This document shows positions 11,507-20,930 of a stretch of DNA of 64,000 nt, one piece after another (the first letter of the stretch is position 1; each line of letters begins with the position of its first letter). Position numbers and translations under genes: made by a program. The notes under the pieces are model-generated. The model did no database searches. It saw nothing but the letters and a program-made list of their open reading frames with translations, and had not been told where the DNA came from. This DNA is from an uncultured Prochlorococcus sp. (GTDB taxonomy: Bacteria > Cyanobacteriota > Cyanobacteriia > PCC-6307 > Cyanobiaceae), in the NCBI GenBank assembly GCA_902618795.1, contig CACNCF010000001.1:1-64000 (forward strand). The letters run 5' to 3'.

Positions 11507-12598
11507 ATGAGATCCGTTAATAGTTGGAATTTAACTAACAATAAACTTCATCAATTATTCAAAGACAATAACGAATTTATTTCTATTAAAGTCCGTGGTA
11601 ATACTTGGGAGCCAATCACTAGATGGCTAAGACTAGATTCAAGAATTTTTAGAGAAACTACTAGCAAAGCAAGAATAACTTTATGCGATATCGAATCTCT
11701 AGCAGAAATTTATAACTACAGATCAATTAGATGGAAAGCAAAAAAACTAACTCCTATAAACACTAAGGTAATTCCACAATCAATTAAAAATATTTTTCGG
11801 AAAATACCAATTATAAAACAACTCGCCTATGAACTAGAAATAGTTTTTTATAAATATAGTGAAAATATTTCTGAACATTTAATATCAATAGTAATACCTG
11901 CAAGAAATGAAGCTGGTAATAAAGAACTTTTAATTAATGCTTTAAATAAATTTAAAAATATACCCAATAAATTAGAAATTATATTTGTTGAAGGTAATAG
12001 CAATGATAATACATTTGATATTTTGAGAGAATTAAAAGAAGATTTCTCAAATTTCTTCAAGATATCTCTTTTAAAACAAACTTCAAAAGGGAAGAAAAAT
12101 GCAGTAGTGGAAGGGTTTAATATTTCTTCAGGTGAGACCCTCGCCATAATTGATAGTGATTTTACTGTAGATATTGATGACAGTATTGCAGCAATTATGG
12201 AATCAACCAAAAATCAAAATATCCTAATCAATTGCACCCGTACAACTTTTCCAATGGAAAAAGATGCGATGAGATGGGCAAATTATATAGGAAATAGACT
12301 TTTCGCAATTTTTCTATCAATACTCATAAATAAGCCAGTATCAGATTCTCTCTGTGGAACAAAAGTTTTTTCAAGAAAATTCTTTAAACTTATGAAACAA
12401 AACGGAAGTTGGGATTCCAAATCTGACCCATTTGGAGACTTTACAATAATTTTTGAAGCTGCTAAAAATAATATCAAAATACTCAATTATCCTGTTAGAT
12501 ATTATGCTAGAAAATCTGGAGCACCAAATATATCTAGATGGATAGATGGATTAAAACTTCTCAAAGTATGCTGGATTTATATGATTTCTGATATCTGA
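11507..12598 (+). CDS. Glycosyltransferase family 2 protein
   Basis: A 363-residue protein with a GT-A fold GT2 domain from about residue 125: SIVIPARNEAGNKELL, then LEIIFVEGNSNDNT, and IIDSDFTVDIDDS as the metal/nucleotide-sugar Asp motif. The first 120 residues lack an obvious domain, but the opening NSWNLTNNKLHQLF resembles the tail of the methyltransferase half of methyltransferase-GT2 fusions, so this may be a truncated fusion (inference). No clear membrane segments at the C-terminus, apart from a mildly hydrophobic patch at 263-272. It is placed between the ArnT-like gene and a radical SAM gene, suggesting envelope glycan work. Confidence 0.85.
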   Translation: MRSVNSWNLTNNKLHQLFKDNNEFISIKVRGNTWEPITRWLRLDSRIFRETTSKARITLCDIESLAEIYNYRSIRWKAKKLTPINTKVIPQSIKNIFRKIPIIKQLAYELEIVFYKYSENISEHLISIVIPARNEAGNKELLINALNKFKNIPNKLEIIFVEGNSNDNTFDILRELKEDFSNFFKISLLKQTSKGKKNAVVEGFNISSGETLAIIDSDFTVDIDDSIAAIMESTKNQNILINCTRTTFPMEKDAMRWANYIGNRLFAIFLSILINKPVSDSLCGTKVFSRKFFKLMKQNGSWDSKSDPFGDFTIIFEAAKNNIKILNYPVRYYARKSGAPNISRWIDGLKLLKVCWIYMISDI

Positions 12599-12703
12599 AT
12601 TAAACAAAATTTCGTGAGTATTTGATTAGGATTTTTAATTTCTCCAAATTAGTAATAAAGTAGTTAGATTCTTAGATAAGTCAAATTCATTAAATTTCAT
12701 GAC

Positions 12704-14323
12704 ATGAATTTTAATTTGAAGTTAAAAAAATTAAATAAAAAAAATTTCCAAAGAAGGCAATATGAAAAAATCTTAACTGTAAGACTGCCGTGTAATCCAA
12801 TATTTCCAATAGGTCCTATTTATATAGTTGACCATGTTCATAAATGTTTTCCAGGTATAGAGCAGCAATTCATTGATCTAGCAATAATTCCATCTAATAA
12901 AGTTTCCAAATATTTATCTAGAAAAATTGATCAATTTAGACCACATCTCATCATTTTTTCATGGAGAGATATACAAATTTATGCACCTGTTGATGGTAGA
13001 AGCGGAAATCCCCTACAAAACTCTTTTGAAGTTTTCTATTCAAAAAATATCTTAAAAAAAATTAGAGGGTCCTGGGGAGGATTAAAATTAATTGCATCTC
13101 ATTATGGAGAAATATATAGAAATACTTCTTTAGTTAAGATGGGACTAAAAAGAGCACAAAAATACAACAAAAATATAAAAGTAATTTTAGGAGGTGGAGC
13201 TGTTAGTGTTTTCTATGAACAATTGGGTAATCTACTCCCAAAAGGAACTGTAATTTCAGTTGGAGAGGGAGAAAATCTCATAGAAAAAATCATTAAAGGA
13301 GATGCAATAGATGATGAAAGATGTTACATTGCTGGACAAAATCCTCGGAACAAATTAATACATGAACAACCTTCAGGCACTGTTAAAACTGCCTGCAACT
13401 ATAAATATATTGAATCAATATGGCCTGAATTCAATTGGTATATTGAAGGTGGAGAATACTACGTAGGGGTGCAAACAAAAAGAGGATGTCCTCATAATTG
13501 TTGTTTTTGTGTTTATACAGTTGTTGAGGGGAAGCAGGTTCGTGTTAATCCTGTTAACGAAGTAATCAAAGAAATGAAGCAATTATATGATCTTGGCGTA
13601 AGGGGATTTTGGTTCACAGATGCACAATTTATACCAGCCAAAAAACATATTGAAGATGCAAAAACGCTTTTGAAAGCAATTAAAGATCAAGGCTGGGACG
13701 ATATTAATTGGGCTGCCTATATCAGAGCAGATAATATTGATGCTGAGCTAGCTCAGCTTATGGTTGATACTGGTATGAGCTATTTTGAAATAGGTATCAC
13801 GTCGGGGTCTCAGGAACTTGTTAGAAAAATGAGATTAGCATATGACCTTGAAACTGTATTAAATAACTGTAGAATGCTAGTCAAATCAGGTTTCAAGAAT
13901 CATGTTTCAGTCAATTATTCATTTAATGTTTTTGATGAAACGCCCAACACCATAAGTCAAACAATTGCTTATCATAGAGAATTAGAAAATATTTTTGGTA
14001 AAGGCTTAGTTGATCCAGCTATATTCTTTATAGGTTTGCAACCTCACACTCTTCTTGAGAAGTATGCCTTGGAACATAAAATTTTGAAACCAAATTACAA
14101 TCCAATGAGCATGATGCCCTGGACAGCGAGAAAACTGCTTTGGAATCCAGGATCATTAGGAAAAAAACTTGGTCAAGTTTGCTTAGAAGCTTTTGATAAT
14201 CAAGAAGATGAATTTGGCAAAACAGTTATCGACATTCTTGAGAGAGAATATGGTAAGTCCTCCTTAAAAGAATCCTTAAAAGTCCGACCCTTATCAGAAA
14301 GGAAATTAGCTCATTCTAAATAA
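12704..14323 (+). CDS. B12-binding-domain radical SAM protein
   Basis: A 539-residue radical SAM enzyme. The CxxxCxxC cluster motif is C262, C266 and C269 in GCPHNCCFC. The preceding 20-200 region resembles a cobalamin-binding Rossmann domain (HLIIFSWRDIQIY; KVILGGGAVSVFYEQL; VGEGE). After the cluster comes the barrel with FWFTDAQF and YFEIGITSGSQELVRKM. In cyanobacteria this family has been annotated as a photosystem II high-light acclimation radical SAM protein; I recall this name but cannot verify it here. The reaction is unknown. It stands alone on the plus strand, 105 nt after the GT2 gene, and converges on clpS (15-nt spacer). Confidence 0.85.
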   Translation: MNFNLKLKKLNKKNFQRRQYEKILTVRLPCNPIFPIGPIYIVDHVHKCFPGIEQQFIDLAIIPSNKVSKYLSRKIDQFRPHLIIFSWRDIQIYAPVDGRSGNPLQNSFEVFYSKNILKKIRGSWGGLKLIASHYGEIYRNTSLVKMGLKRAQKYNKNIKVILGGGAVSVFYEQLGNLLPKGTVISVGEGENLIEKIIKGDAIDDERCYIAGQNPRNKLIHEQPSGTVKTACNYKYIESIWPEFNWYIEGGEYYVGVQTKRGCPHNCCFCVYTVVEGKQVRVNPVNEVIKEMKQLYDLGVRGFWFTDAQFIPAKKHIEDAKTLLKAIKDQGWDDINWAAYIRADNIDAELAQLMVDTGMSYFEIGITSGSQELVRKMRLAYDLETVLNNCRMLVKSGFKNHVSVNYSFNVFDETPNTISQTIAYHRELENIFGKGLVDPAIFFIGLQPHTLLEKYALEHKILKPNYNPMSMMPWTARKLLWNPGSLGKKLGQVCLEAFDNQEDEFGKTVIDILEREYGKSSLKESLKVRPLSERKLAHSK

Positions 14324-14338
14324 TAAATTCAACCGTTA

Positions 14339-14656
14339 TTAATCCTCCTTCTCAATTGAACTTGAAATTCCTTTAGATTTTAATGATTCTGAGTAGAATT
14401 CTGCTGGCTCTAAATCGCAAACAATTACCAAACCTACACCCGTATTATGTGCCTCAAGCATTATTGCGATAGCATCTTGTTCGCTTAATTGCGGCACAAC
14501 TTCTCGTAGTGAAATAGTTACGTACTCCATAGAATTAACTGGGTCATTATGAATTAAGACTTTATATTTTGGAGATTTATTTTTTAATTCAGCAGGTTTC
14601 TTTTCAATAACTGCTGAATTATTACTTACACTTTGTTCTAACTTTATGAATGGCAT
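14339..14656 (-). CDS. clpS: ATP-dependent Clp protease adaptor ClpS
   Basis: Adaptor that delivers N-degron substrates to the ClpCP protease. The 105-residue protein has a flexible N-terminus to about residue 30, then YKVLIHNDPVNSMEYV, the family hallmark, with the substrate pocket around the Asn-Asp-Pro segment, and EAHNTGVGLVIVCDLEPAEFY toward the end. It lies 32 nt downstream of dapL on the same strand and converges on the radical SAM gene. Cyanobacteria commonly have two ClpS types; which one this is cannot be told from this window. Confidence 0.95.
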   Translation of the reverse strand: MPFIKLEQSVSNNSAVIEKKPAELKNKSPKYKVLIHNDPVNSMEYVTISLREVVPQLSEQDAIAIMLEAHNTGVGLVIVCDLEPAEFYSESLKSKGISSSIEKED

Positions 14657-14688
14657 AAAAATTTTTAGAATCTAAATTGTACTAATAA

Positions 14689-15915
14689 TTATATATTAAT
14701 AATTCTTTCCATTGCATCAATGACGTTTAATCGTGAATTAAATGCTGACAAACGAAAATAACCTTCTCCTGACAATCCAAATCCGCTCCCAGGTGTTCCC
14801 ACTACACTAACTTTTTGAAGAAGGAAATCAAAAAAGTCCCAAGATGTCATATGATCAGGAACTTTAATCCAAATATAAGGAGCATTGTCCCCACCATAAA
14901 CTTTATATCCTGCATTCTGAAGTTTATTTTTCATGATTTTTGCATTTTCCATATAAAAATCAATTAAACCTCTCACCTGTTTCTTCCCTTCAAGAGAATA
15001 AACAGCCTCTGCTCCTCTCTGGACTACATAACTTACTCCATTAAACTTTGTAGATTGTCGCCTATTCCAAAGAGACCATAACTCTATTTCCTCATTTGTT
15101 GAGCTAAAACCTTTAAGATTTTTTGGTATTACTGTAAGAGCACATCTAACTCCCGTGAATCCTGCATTCTTTGAAAAAGATCTAAATTCTATAGCACAAT
15201 CCTTCGCTCCCTCAATCTCATATATTGAATGTGGAATATCATTATCTTGAATAAATGCTTCATAAGCTGCATCGAACAGTATCAGAGATTTATTTTGAAG
15301 AGCATAGTCAACCCATTTTTTCAATTCTTTTTTAGTGATAGTTGCTCCAGTCGGATTATTAGGAAAACAAAGATATAAAATATCAATTTTTTTTTCAGGT
15401 AGTTTTGGCAGAAAGTTGTTCCCCTCGTTTATTGCAAGATATGTTAATCCTTTATAAGTACCATTTTCGAGAGCATCTCCAGTTCTGCCTGTCATGACAT
15501 TACTATCTACATAAACAGGGTAAACAGGATCTGTTACAGCAATTGAATTATCTTTGCCAAGAATATCTAAAATATTACTGCTATCGCATTTAGAACCATC
15601 TGAAATAAAGATTTCTTCAGATGAAATTTGACAGCCTCTCGAAATAAAATCATGCTTAGATATTTTTTCTCTCAGCCAAGAATAACCTTGTTCTGGTCCA
15701 TAACCTCTGAAACCATCTGTTGTACCCATTTCAACTAAAGCTTTACCCATAGCCTCTATGCATGCTCTAGGTAATGGTTCTGTAACATCACCAATACCAA
15801 GCTTAATAATTTCTGCACTCTTATTTGATTGAGAATATATTTTTACCCTTTTAGCAATTTCTGGGAATAAATAGCCTGCTTTGAGTTTTAAATAATTTTC
15901 GTTTACTTGTACCAC
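14689..15915 (-). CDS. dapL: LL-diaminopimelate aminotransferase
   Basis: Converts tetrahydrodipicolinate directly to LL-diaminopimelate with glutamate as donor, in the lysine and peptidoglycan branch. The 408 residues fit DapL of the plant/cyanobacterial type: N-terminal [18 protein letters not shown], nucleotide-free PLP-fold type I, with the PLP lysine K249 in [12 protein letters not shown] and the cofactor-binding [10 protein letters not shown] earlier. It is divergent from rne with 287 nt between starts and may be co-transcribed with clpS. Start ATG at 15913-15915 is followed directly by the conserved N-terminus. Confidence 0.96.
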   Translation of the reverse strand: MVQVNENYLKLKAGYLFPEIAKRVKIYSQSNKSAEIIKLGIGDVTEPLPRACIEAMGKALVEMGTTDGFRGYGPEQGYSWLREKISKHDFISRGCQISSEEIFISDGSKCDSSNILDILGKDNSIAVTDPVYPVYVDSNVMTGRTGDALENGTYKGLTYLAINEGNNFLPKLPEKKIDILYLCFPNNPTGATITKKELKKWVDYALQNKSLILFDAAYEAFIQDNDIPHSIYEIEGAKDCAIEFRSFSKNAGFTGVRCALTVIPKNLKGFSSTNEEIELWSLWNRRQSTKFNGVSYVVQRGAEAVYSLEGKKQVRGLIDFYMENAKIMKNKLQNAGYKVYGGDNAPYIWIKVPDHMTSWDFFDFLLQKVSVVGTPGSGFGLSGEGYFRLSAFNSRLNVIDAMERIINI

Positions 15916-16044
15916 TTTAGATAAAAAATTTCACCAATATTAGAATAATGTATTAACGTGCTTTAGTGGTGATTAGATGTTAATATTATTTTAGTTATGG
16001 TTAATTTAAGAGATAATCATAGCTGTAAAATCTATTTCAATTAG

Positions 16045-16177
16045 TTTGAAAATCGTTTAAAGCTTTATAGATAGCAGAATTCAATCACTATTAATTTTTA
16101 AAAGTAAATAACAATAGCTAAAAAAATTGCTCTATTAAAAGATAAAATTCAAATATTTAATTTAGACGATTTTCAAA
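16045..16177 (+). promoter_or_regulatory. Long-range inverted repeat in the rne leader
   Basis: Arms at 16045-16061 and 16161-16177 can pair over 17 bp with only one G-U pair (TTTGAAAATCGTTTAA against TTAGACGATTTTCAAA, plus one A-U). The loop is 99 nt and the right arm ends 25 nt before the rne ATG. The whole 287-nt spacer 15916-16202 has no gene. A leader structure for feedback control of RNase E is inference by analogy with E. coli rne. Confidence 0.6.
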
Positions 16178-16202
16178 ATCCAAATCATTCAGGATAAATT
16201 AT

Positions 16203-18017
16203 ATGTCTCAGCAAATTATCATCGCTGAGCAGGCTCGCATTGCAGCACTACTCACAGATGATCGAGTTGATGAATTAATCGTCGCACAAGGTCAATATCA
16301 AATTGGCGATATTTTTTTAGGAACAGTTGAAAATGTTCTCCCTGGGATTGATGCCGCTTTTATAAATATTGGAGAAAGTGAGAAAAATGGATTCATCCAT
16401 GTTTCAGATTTAGGCCCACTTAGACTTAAAAAAGGGATATTTGGAATAACTGAATTACTAGAACCAAAACAAAAAGTTCTAGTTCAGGTAATAAAGGAAC
16501 CCACAGGATCTAAAGGTCCAAGACTAACTGGAAGTATTTCAATCCCAGGAAAATACTTGATATTACAGCCATATGGCCAAGGTGTAAACATTTCAAGAAA
16601 AATAAATACAGAAACAGAACGAAGCCGTTTGAAAGCTCTTGGGGTTTTAATTAAACCCCCCAGCACAGGCTTGTTATTTAGAACAGAGTCTGAAAAAATA
16701 AAAGAAGAATTTTTAATTGAAGATTTAGAACAATTAATTCAACAATGGGAAAATGTACTAAAAGTTTCTGAAGCTTCTAATCCGCCAAAATTAATAAAAA
16801 GAGATGATAATTTCTCTCTTAAGATCCTAAGAGATCATATTAAAGAATCAACTAAAAGCATAATTATTGATAGTAAATTTTCAGTTGCAAGGGCAAAAGA
16901 TTTTTTAATAAATTATGAATCTGATATAGATATTGAATTTCACGATAACAGTTTCAACCAACATATTTTAGAAAAGTACGAAATTAAAAAAACAATTCAA
17001 ACAGCTCTCCAGCCTAGAGTAGATCTTCCTTCGGGAGGTTATATCATTATCGAACCTACTGAAGCTTTAACAGTAATCGATGTTAACTCTGGATCATTTA
17101 CAAGATCCGCAAACTCAAGACAAACCGTTTTGTGGACGAACTGCGAAGCAGCAGTTGAAATCTCAAGGCAAATGAAATTAAGAAATATTGGTGGAGTTAT
17201 AGTGATAGATTTTATCGATATGGAATCAAGAAGAGATCAATTTCAGTTACTTGAGCACTTTACCTCAGCAATAAAAGATGATTCTGCTAGGCCTCAAATA
17301 GCTCAGCTTACTGAATTAGGCTTAGTAGAATTAACCAGAAAAAGACAAGGTCAAAATATATATGAATTATTCGGTAAAAAATGTTCTACATGCGATGGTA
17401 CTGGACATGTAGAAAATATCTTAAATCAAGAAATTTCTAACTTAAAAATTAAAAATGTTGAAAATAAATCTAATCAATCAAACAATCTAAAATATTTAGA
17501 TACAGATACTTCTCAATCAACTGATCAGCAGGAAAAAATAATTGACAAGGAATTAATTAACTCAAAAGACCTAAATAAAGATAATTCTTCTAAACAAAAA
17601 GAAAATGATAATTTGAACCAATCAAATTCAAAAGAAAAAAATATAATAACAGTTGATCTTACAAATGAAGAAAAAATTGTTTTTAGTGAATTAGGTATTA
17701 ATCCACTTATAAAGTTAGGCAAAGAATATCTCACAAGCAATAATTTTGTGCTTTTAAAAGAAAGTAATAAAGAAACGGAAAAATTCTTAGATAATAAAAA
17801 AACAAAAGCAAAACAAATTAAAAAAATCTCAAAATCGGGAGAAGAAAAGATTCAAATTAAAATTGAAGCAAATGCAAATTCTAAGGATAAATCAATAAAT
17901 AAAACTGATGAAAATGATGAAGTTCTAATTACAGATAAAAAGGATGAAATTGAACTTACAGATGAGCTAAACAATCTAAGAAAAAAAAGAAGAAGATCTT
18001 CTGCAAGCATTGAATAA
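16203..18017 (+). CDS. rne: Ribonuclease E (RNase E/G family)
   Basis: Endoribonuclease central to mRNA decay and RNA processing. The 604 residues have an S1 domain near 35-120 ([18 protein letters not shown]), the DNase I-like catalytic part with Asp in VIDVNSGSF and [10 protein letters not shown], and the zinc-link C394 and C397 in CSTCDGTG. The C-terminal third is a charged, disordered Lys/Asn/Glu-rich tail. It ends [12 protein letters not shown], which resembles the Arg-rich nonapeptide shown in cyanobacteria to bind PNPase. The rnhB start codon overlaps the last 8 nt. The gene has an unusually long structured leader. Confidence 0.97.
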   Translation: MSQQIIIAEQARIAALLTDDRVDELIVAQGQYQIGDIFLGTVENVLPGIDAAFINIGESEKNGFIHVSDLGPLRLKKGIFGITELLEPKQKVLVQVIKEPTGSKGPRLTGSISIPGKYLILQPYGQGVNISRKINTETERSRLKALGVLIKPPSTGLLFRTESEKIKEEFLIEDLEQLIQQWENVLKVSEASNPPKLIKRDDNFSLKILRDHIKESTKSIIIDSKFSVARAKDFLINYESDIDIEFHDNSFNQHILEKYEIKKTIQTALQPRVDLPSGGYIIIEPTEALTVIDVNSGSFTRSANSRQTVLWTNCEAAVEISRQMKLRNIGGVIVIDFIDMESRRDQFQLLEHFTSAIKDDSARPQIAQLTELGLVELTRKRQGQNIYELFGKKCSTCDGTGHVENILNQEISNLKIKNVENKSNQSNNLKYLDTDTSQSTDQQEKIIDKELINSKDLNKDNSSKQKENDNLNQSNSKEKNIITVDLTNEEKIVFSELGINPLIKLGKEYLTSNNFVLLKESNKETEKFLDNKKTKAKQIKKISKSGEEKIQIKIEANANSKDKSINKTDENDEVLITDKKDEIELTDELNNLRKKRRRSSASIE

Positions 18018-18591
18018 AGTATTCGAAGTTGGAATAGATGAAGTTGGAAGGGGAGCAATCTTTGGTCCAGTTTTTGCTGCTGCTGTAGTATTGACTGAAA
18101 AAAATATATCTATCCTAAAACAATATGGCGTAAAAGATAGTAAGAAACTAACTCCCAAAAAAAGAAAATTACTTTTAGCAAAAATTTTATTACTCTCTTC
18201 AGATTATGGAATTGGGCAATCTTCGGCAAGAGAAATAGATAAGTTAGGAATCAGAGTTGCGACAGAAATTTCAATGATAAGAGCTTTAAAAAAATTAAAA
18301 GAAAAGCCATCTGAATTAATAATTGATGGTCCCTTATCATTAAGGCCATGGAACGGAATTCAGAAAAACATAGTATCTGGAGACTCAAAGTTTATCTCGA
18401 TAGCCTCAGCAAGCATAGTTGCCAAAGTTTCTCGCGACAATCTAATGGAGAGGTTAGAAAAGAAATACTCCGGATACTTGATTTTTAAAAATAAAGGTTA
18501 TGGAACCAGAGAGCATCTTTCATTAATCAAAAAAAATGGAATAACTAAACTTCATAGGAGAAGTTTTTTAAAAAAATCAAATCTTATTTAA
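18010..18591 (+). CDS. rnhB: Ribonuclease HII
   Basis: Cleaves the RNA strand of RNA-DNA hybrids and misincorporated ribonucleotides. The 193-residue protein has the family's N-terminal [15 protein letters not shown] with the first catalytic Asp and Glu, IIDGP in the middle and the [14 protein letters not shown] block. The start is TTG at 18010, inside the last codons of rne (8-nt overlap, different frame), so translation is probably coupled to rne. Its stop overlaps the end of the convergent DUF1997 gene by 15 nt. Confidence 0.95.
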   Translation: MNKVFEVGIDEVGRGAIFGPVFAAAVVLTEKNISILKQYGVKDSKKLTPKKRKLLLAKILLLSSDYGIGQSSAREIDKLGIRVATEISMIRALKKLKEKPSELIIDGPLSLRPWNGIQKNIVSGDSKFISIASASIVAKVSRDNLMERLEKKYSGYLIFKNKGYGTREHLSLIKKNGITKLHRRSFLKKSNLI

Positions 18592-19095
18592 TTCACACCA
18601 ATCTAAAAAATCTTTTACGAGTTGCTGTTGAACCCTTGACTTTATACCCAGCAGAATCCCATTCAATACTGAATGTCCAGTAGATTCCAAAATTTTCCTT
18701 GGTACTAGCTTCAGCAGAGGGGGTTGGCTTACAGATACCCCAAGAAGCGCTTCACCTTCTAAACCAGTATCAGTTGCTTCCAAATTCGCTTTCAAAATAA
18801 GATTAAAATCATCTATCATCCCCAAACCATCCAATGTACTCTCAAGAGCACTCATTTTTAAAATTCCATCTTTATTTTCTACCGCAATTGAAACAACAGG
18901 GTTAATATCTAATTGAAAAACCTTAAAACTTGTTACTGTATACTTATATCTACCTACTCCTTCTGGTACTAATTTTTTGGAGTCAAGCATTGCTCCAACA
19001 ACTCTTTCTTCTTCCAAAAGATATTTAGAAAGATATTCTTTATTACGTGTTACAGAAAGCTTGAGTTTCTGTTTAGCATCAAAAGACAATAGCAT
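18577..19095 (-). CDS. DUF1997 family protein
   Basis: A 172-residue cyanobacterial/plastid protein of the DUF1997 type: N-terminal [12 protein letters not shown], middle [27 protein letters not shown] and a C-terminal [27 protein letters not shown] typical of this family. No transmembrane helix or catalytic motif is evident. The fold may resemble polyketide-cyclase/START-like lipid-binding domains, but that is inference. It converges on rnhB with a 15-nt overlap of coding ends and is divergent from pheA (52 nt). Confidence 0.8.
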   Translation of the reverse strand: MLLSFDAKQKLKLSVTRNKEYLSKYLLEEERVVGAMLDSKKLVPEGVGRYKYTVTSFKVFQLDINPVVSIAVENKDGILKMSALESTLDGLGMIDDFNLILKANLEATDTGLEGEALLGVSVSQPPLLKLVPRKILESTGHSVLNGILLGIKSRVQQQLVKDFLDWCELNKI

Positions 19096-19147
19096 TTTCT
19101 ATATTCCTCCAATGCTTAATTGATCTCTTTTTTTTTTACAATTAATC

Positions 19148-19993
19148 ATGCGCAAACAAGTTGCATATTTAGGTCCTCAAGGAACATACGCAGAAAAAGC
19201 AGCTCATATATTATCAAAGCTTGCCGATTTTCAGACACCTACATTTGTACCATGTAATGGGTTACATTCGGTCATTAAATCAATAGCCTACAACAATTGT
19301 GATGCTGCTGTAGTACCTATAGAAAATTCTGTTGAAGGGGGAGTTACAGCTACTTTAGATGCCCTTTGGAAATTTCCTGAAATTTTTATAAATAAAGCAA
19401 TTGTTTTACCTATCAAACATGCATTAATTAGTGATGGAGAACTTTCAAACATTTCAGAAGTATTATCTCATCCTCAAGCATTAGCTCAATGTTCAGAATG
19501 GTTATCTGAAAATCTTCCAAATGCGATTCCTCTCCCAACAAATTCAACATCAGAAGCTGTCAATATGATCAAGGGAAGTAAATTTAGAGCTGCTATCGGT
19601 TCAAAATCGTTAATTCAAATTGGAGGACTTAAAGAATTAGCATTTCCTATTAATGATGTTCCAGGAAATTGCACTAGATTTGTTTTATTGAGCAAGGATT
19701 CAAATTCAGATTTAGCTAATATTGCCAGTTTTGCTTTTTCATTAATTTCAAATAAACCTGGTGCCTTGCTTAAAGCTTTAAATTATATTGCAGATTTTGG
19801 ATTTAATATGAGTAAAATTGAATCTAGACCTTCAAAAAGAGAATTAGGCGAATATATAATTTATGTTGATTTAGAAATCAATAATCAAAAAAATACCAAA
19901 AATTTCCTCGAATTAAAAAAAAAGCTAAAACCACTTTGCAAGAATTTTGTAGATTTTGGAAATTATTTTTCAGAGAATGTTGAACTAGATTAA
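19148..19993 (+). CDS. pheA: Prephenate dehydratase
   Basis: Converts prephenate to phenylpyruvate in phenylalanine biosynthesis. The 281 residues comprise a catalytic domain (1 to about 185: YLGPQGTYAEKAA, VVPIENSVEGGV, GNCTRFVLL with the conserved Thr-Arg-Phe) and a C-terminal ACT regulatory domain (about 195-275: NKPGALLKALNYIADFGFNMSKIESRPSK). There is no chorismate mutase domain, so it is a monofunctional enzyme; the ACT domain implies phenylalanine feedback. Its stop is only 1 nt from the stop of the convergent methyltransferase gene. Confidence 0.97.
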   Translation: MRKQVAYLGPQGTYAEKAAHILSKLADFQTPTFVPCNGLHSVIKSIAYNNCDAAVVPIENSVEGGVTATLDALWKFPEIFINKAIVLPIKHALISDGELSNISEVLSHPQALAQCSEWLSENLPNAIPLPTNSTSEAVNMIKGSKFRAAIGSKSLIQIGGLKELAFPINDVPGNCTRFVLLSKDSNSDLANIASFAFSLISNKPGALLKALNYIADFGFNMSKIESRPSKRELGEYIIYVDLEINNQKNTKNFLELKKKLKPLCKNFVDFGNYFSENVELD

Positions 19994-19994
19994 T

Positions 19995-20930
19995 TTATCC
20001 TCTACATTTATAAACTCCAAACTCCATTAAACCTTTTCTAAATGCCCAATTCATTAGAAGTATTGTTGGAATCTCTCTAATCGACTTCACTATCGCAAAT
20101 GGGCCAAGTGACAAAATTGCTAAGGGCCTTCGAATGCCTTCAATAATGGAGTCGTGCCATGAAGGATTAGTATAGGAATTCCAATTTTCAGAAATAACTC
20201 TTCCTGAACTATTTTCGTTAGTTCTAAGAATATTACTAAATTCGTTAATGCTAATAAAATTAGGATGTACCCATTGTTCAAGTAGTTGTTTAAGAACTAA
20301 CTTTTCAAAAAATGATGGTGGGTATGCCTCTAGGTCTCTTGAGTTCCAATCAGCCAAAGCAAAATACCCTCCAGGTCTTAGAATTCTCAGCATTTCATCA
20401 GCAAACCTAGTTTTATCTTTCATGTGTGCACCAGCCTCAACACTCCAAACTGCATCAAATGATCCATCTTCAAATTTCAAATCCAAAGCATCCATAACTA
20501 GGAAGTTGCAATTTAGCCCATCAGGAGTAAGTTCTCTTGCTCTTTTAACTTGAGCCGGACTAATTGTAATGCCAGTTACATTAAACCCATAATATTCTGC
20601 AAGAATCCTAGAGCTTCCTCCTACTCCACAACCTACATCAAGTATTCTGGATCCTTGTGGTAATTTATCTAAACTACTCCATTTGACTAATTCATGGACA
20701 AACTGAACTTTAGCCTTTCTAAAATCAATATTTTTTTTCCCTGAAGGATAAAAACCTAAATGTATATGATCTCCCCATAATCTCTCAAGTAATTTATCTT
20801 GGGTCCAAGCATCATATGCAGAAGCTACTGTGCCGGAAGAAATATATTTTCTGGCATTATTTCTCCACATTATCGCTAGTGCGAGAAAGAATAAAACTAT
20901 TAAAAAAAAAGGGAATAATAATTCAGACAT
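19995..20930 (-). CDS. MPBQ/MSBQ methyltransferase (tocopherol/plastoquinone pathway)
   Basis: SAM-dependent methyltransferase, 311 residues. An N-terminal membrane segment (about 4-21) is followed by YDAWTQDKLLERLWGDHIHLG, SAM motif I at D98-VGCGVGGSS-107, and VWSVEAGAHMKDK. This layout matches remembered Synechocystis Sll0418, which methylates 2-methyl-6-phytyl- or solanesyl-benzoquinol in tocopherol and plastoquinone synthesis; the conserved C-terminal EIPTILLMNWAFRKGL also fits. It starts directly after the Lon-domain gene stop (no spacer) and so may belong to the transcript that begins with the str operon. Confidence 0.88.
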   Translation of the reverse strand: MSELLFPFFLIVLFFLALAIMWRNNARKYISSGTVASAYDAWTQDKLLERLWGDHIHLGFYPSGKKNIDFRKAKVQFVHELVKWSSLDKLPQGSRILDVGCGVGGSSRILAEYYGFNVTGITISPAQVKRARELTPDGLNCNFLVMDALDLKFEDGSFDAVWSVEAGAHMKDKTRFADEMLRILRPGGYFALADWNSRDLEAYPPSFFEKLVLKQLLEQWVHPNFISINEFSNILRTNENSSGRVISENWNSYTNPSWHDSIIEGIRRPLAILSLGPFAIVKSIREIPTILLMNWAFRKGLMEFGVYKCRG

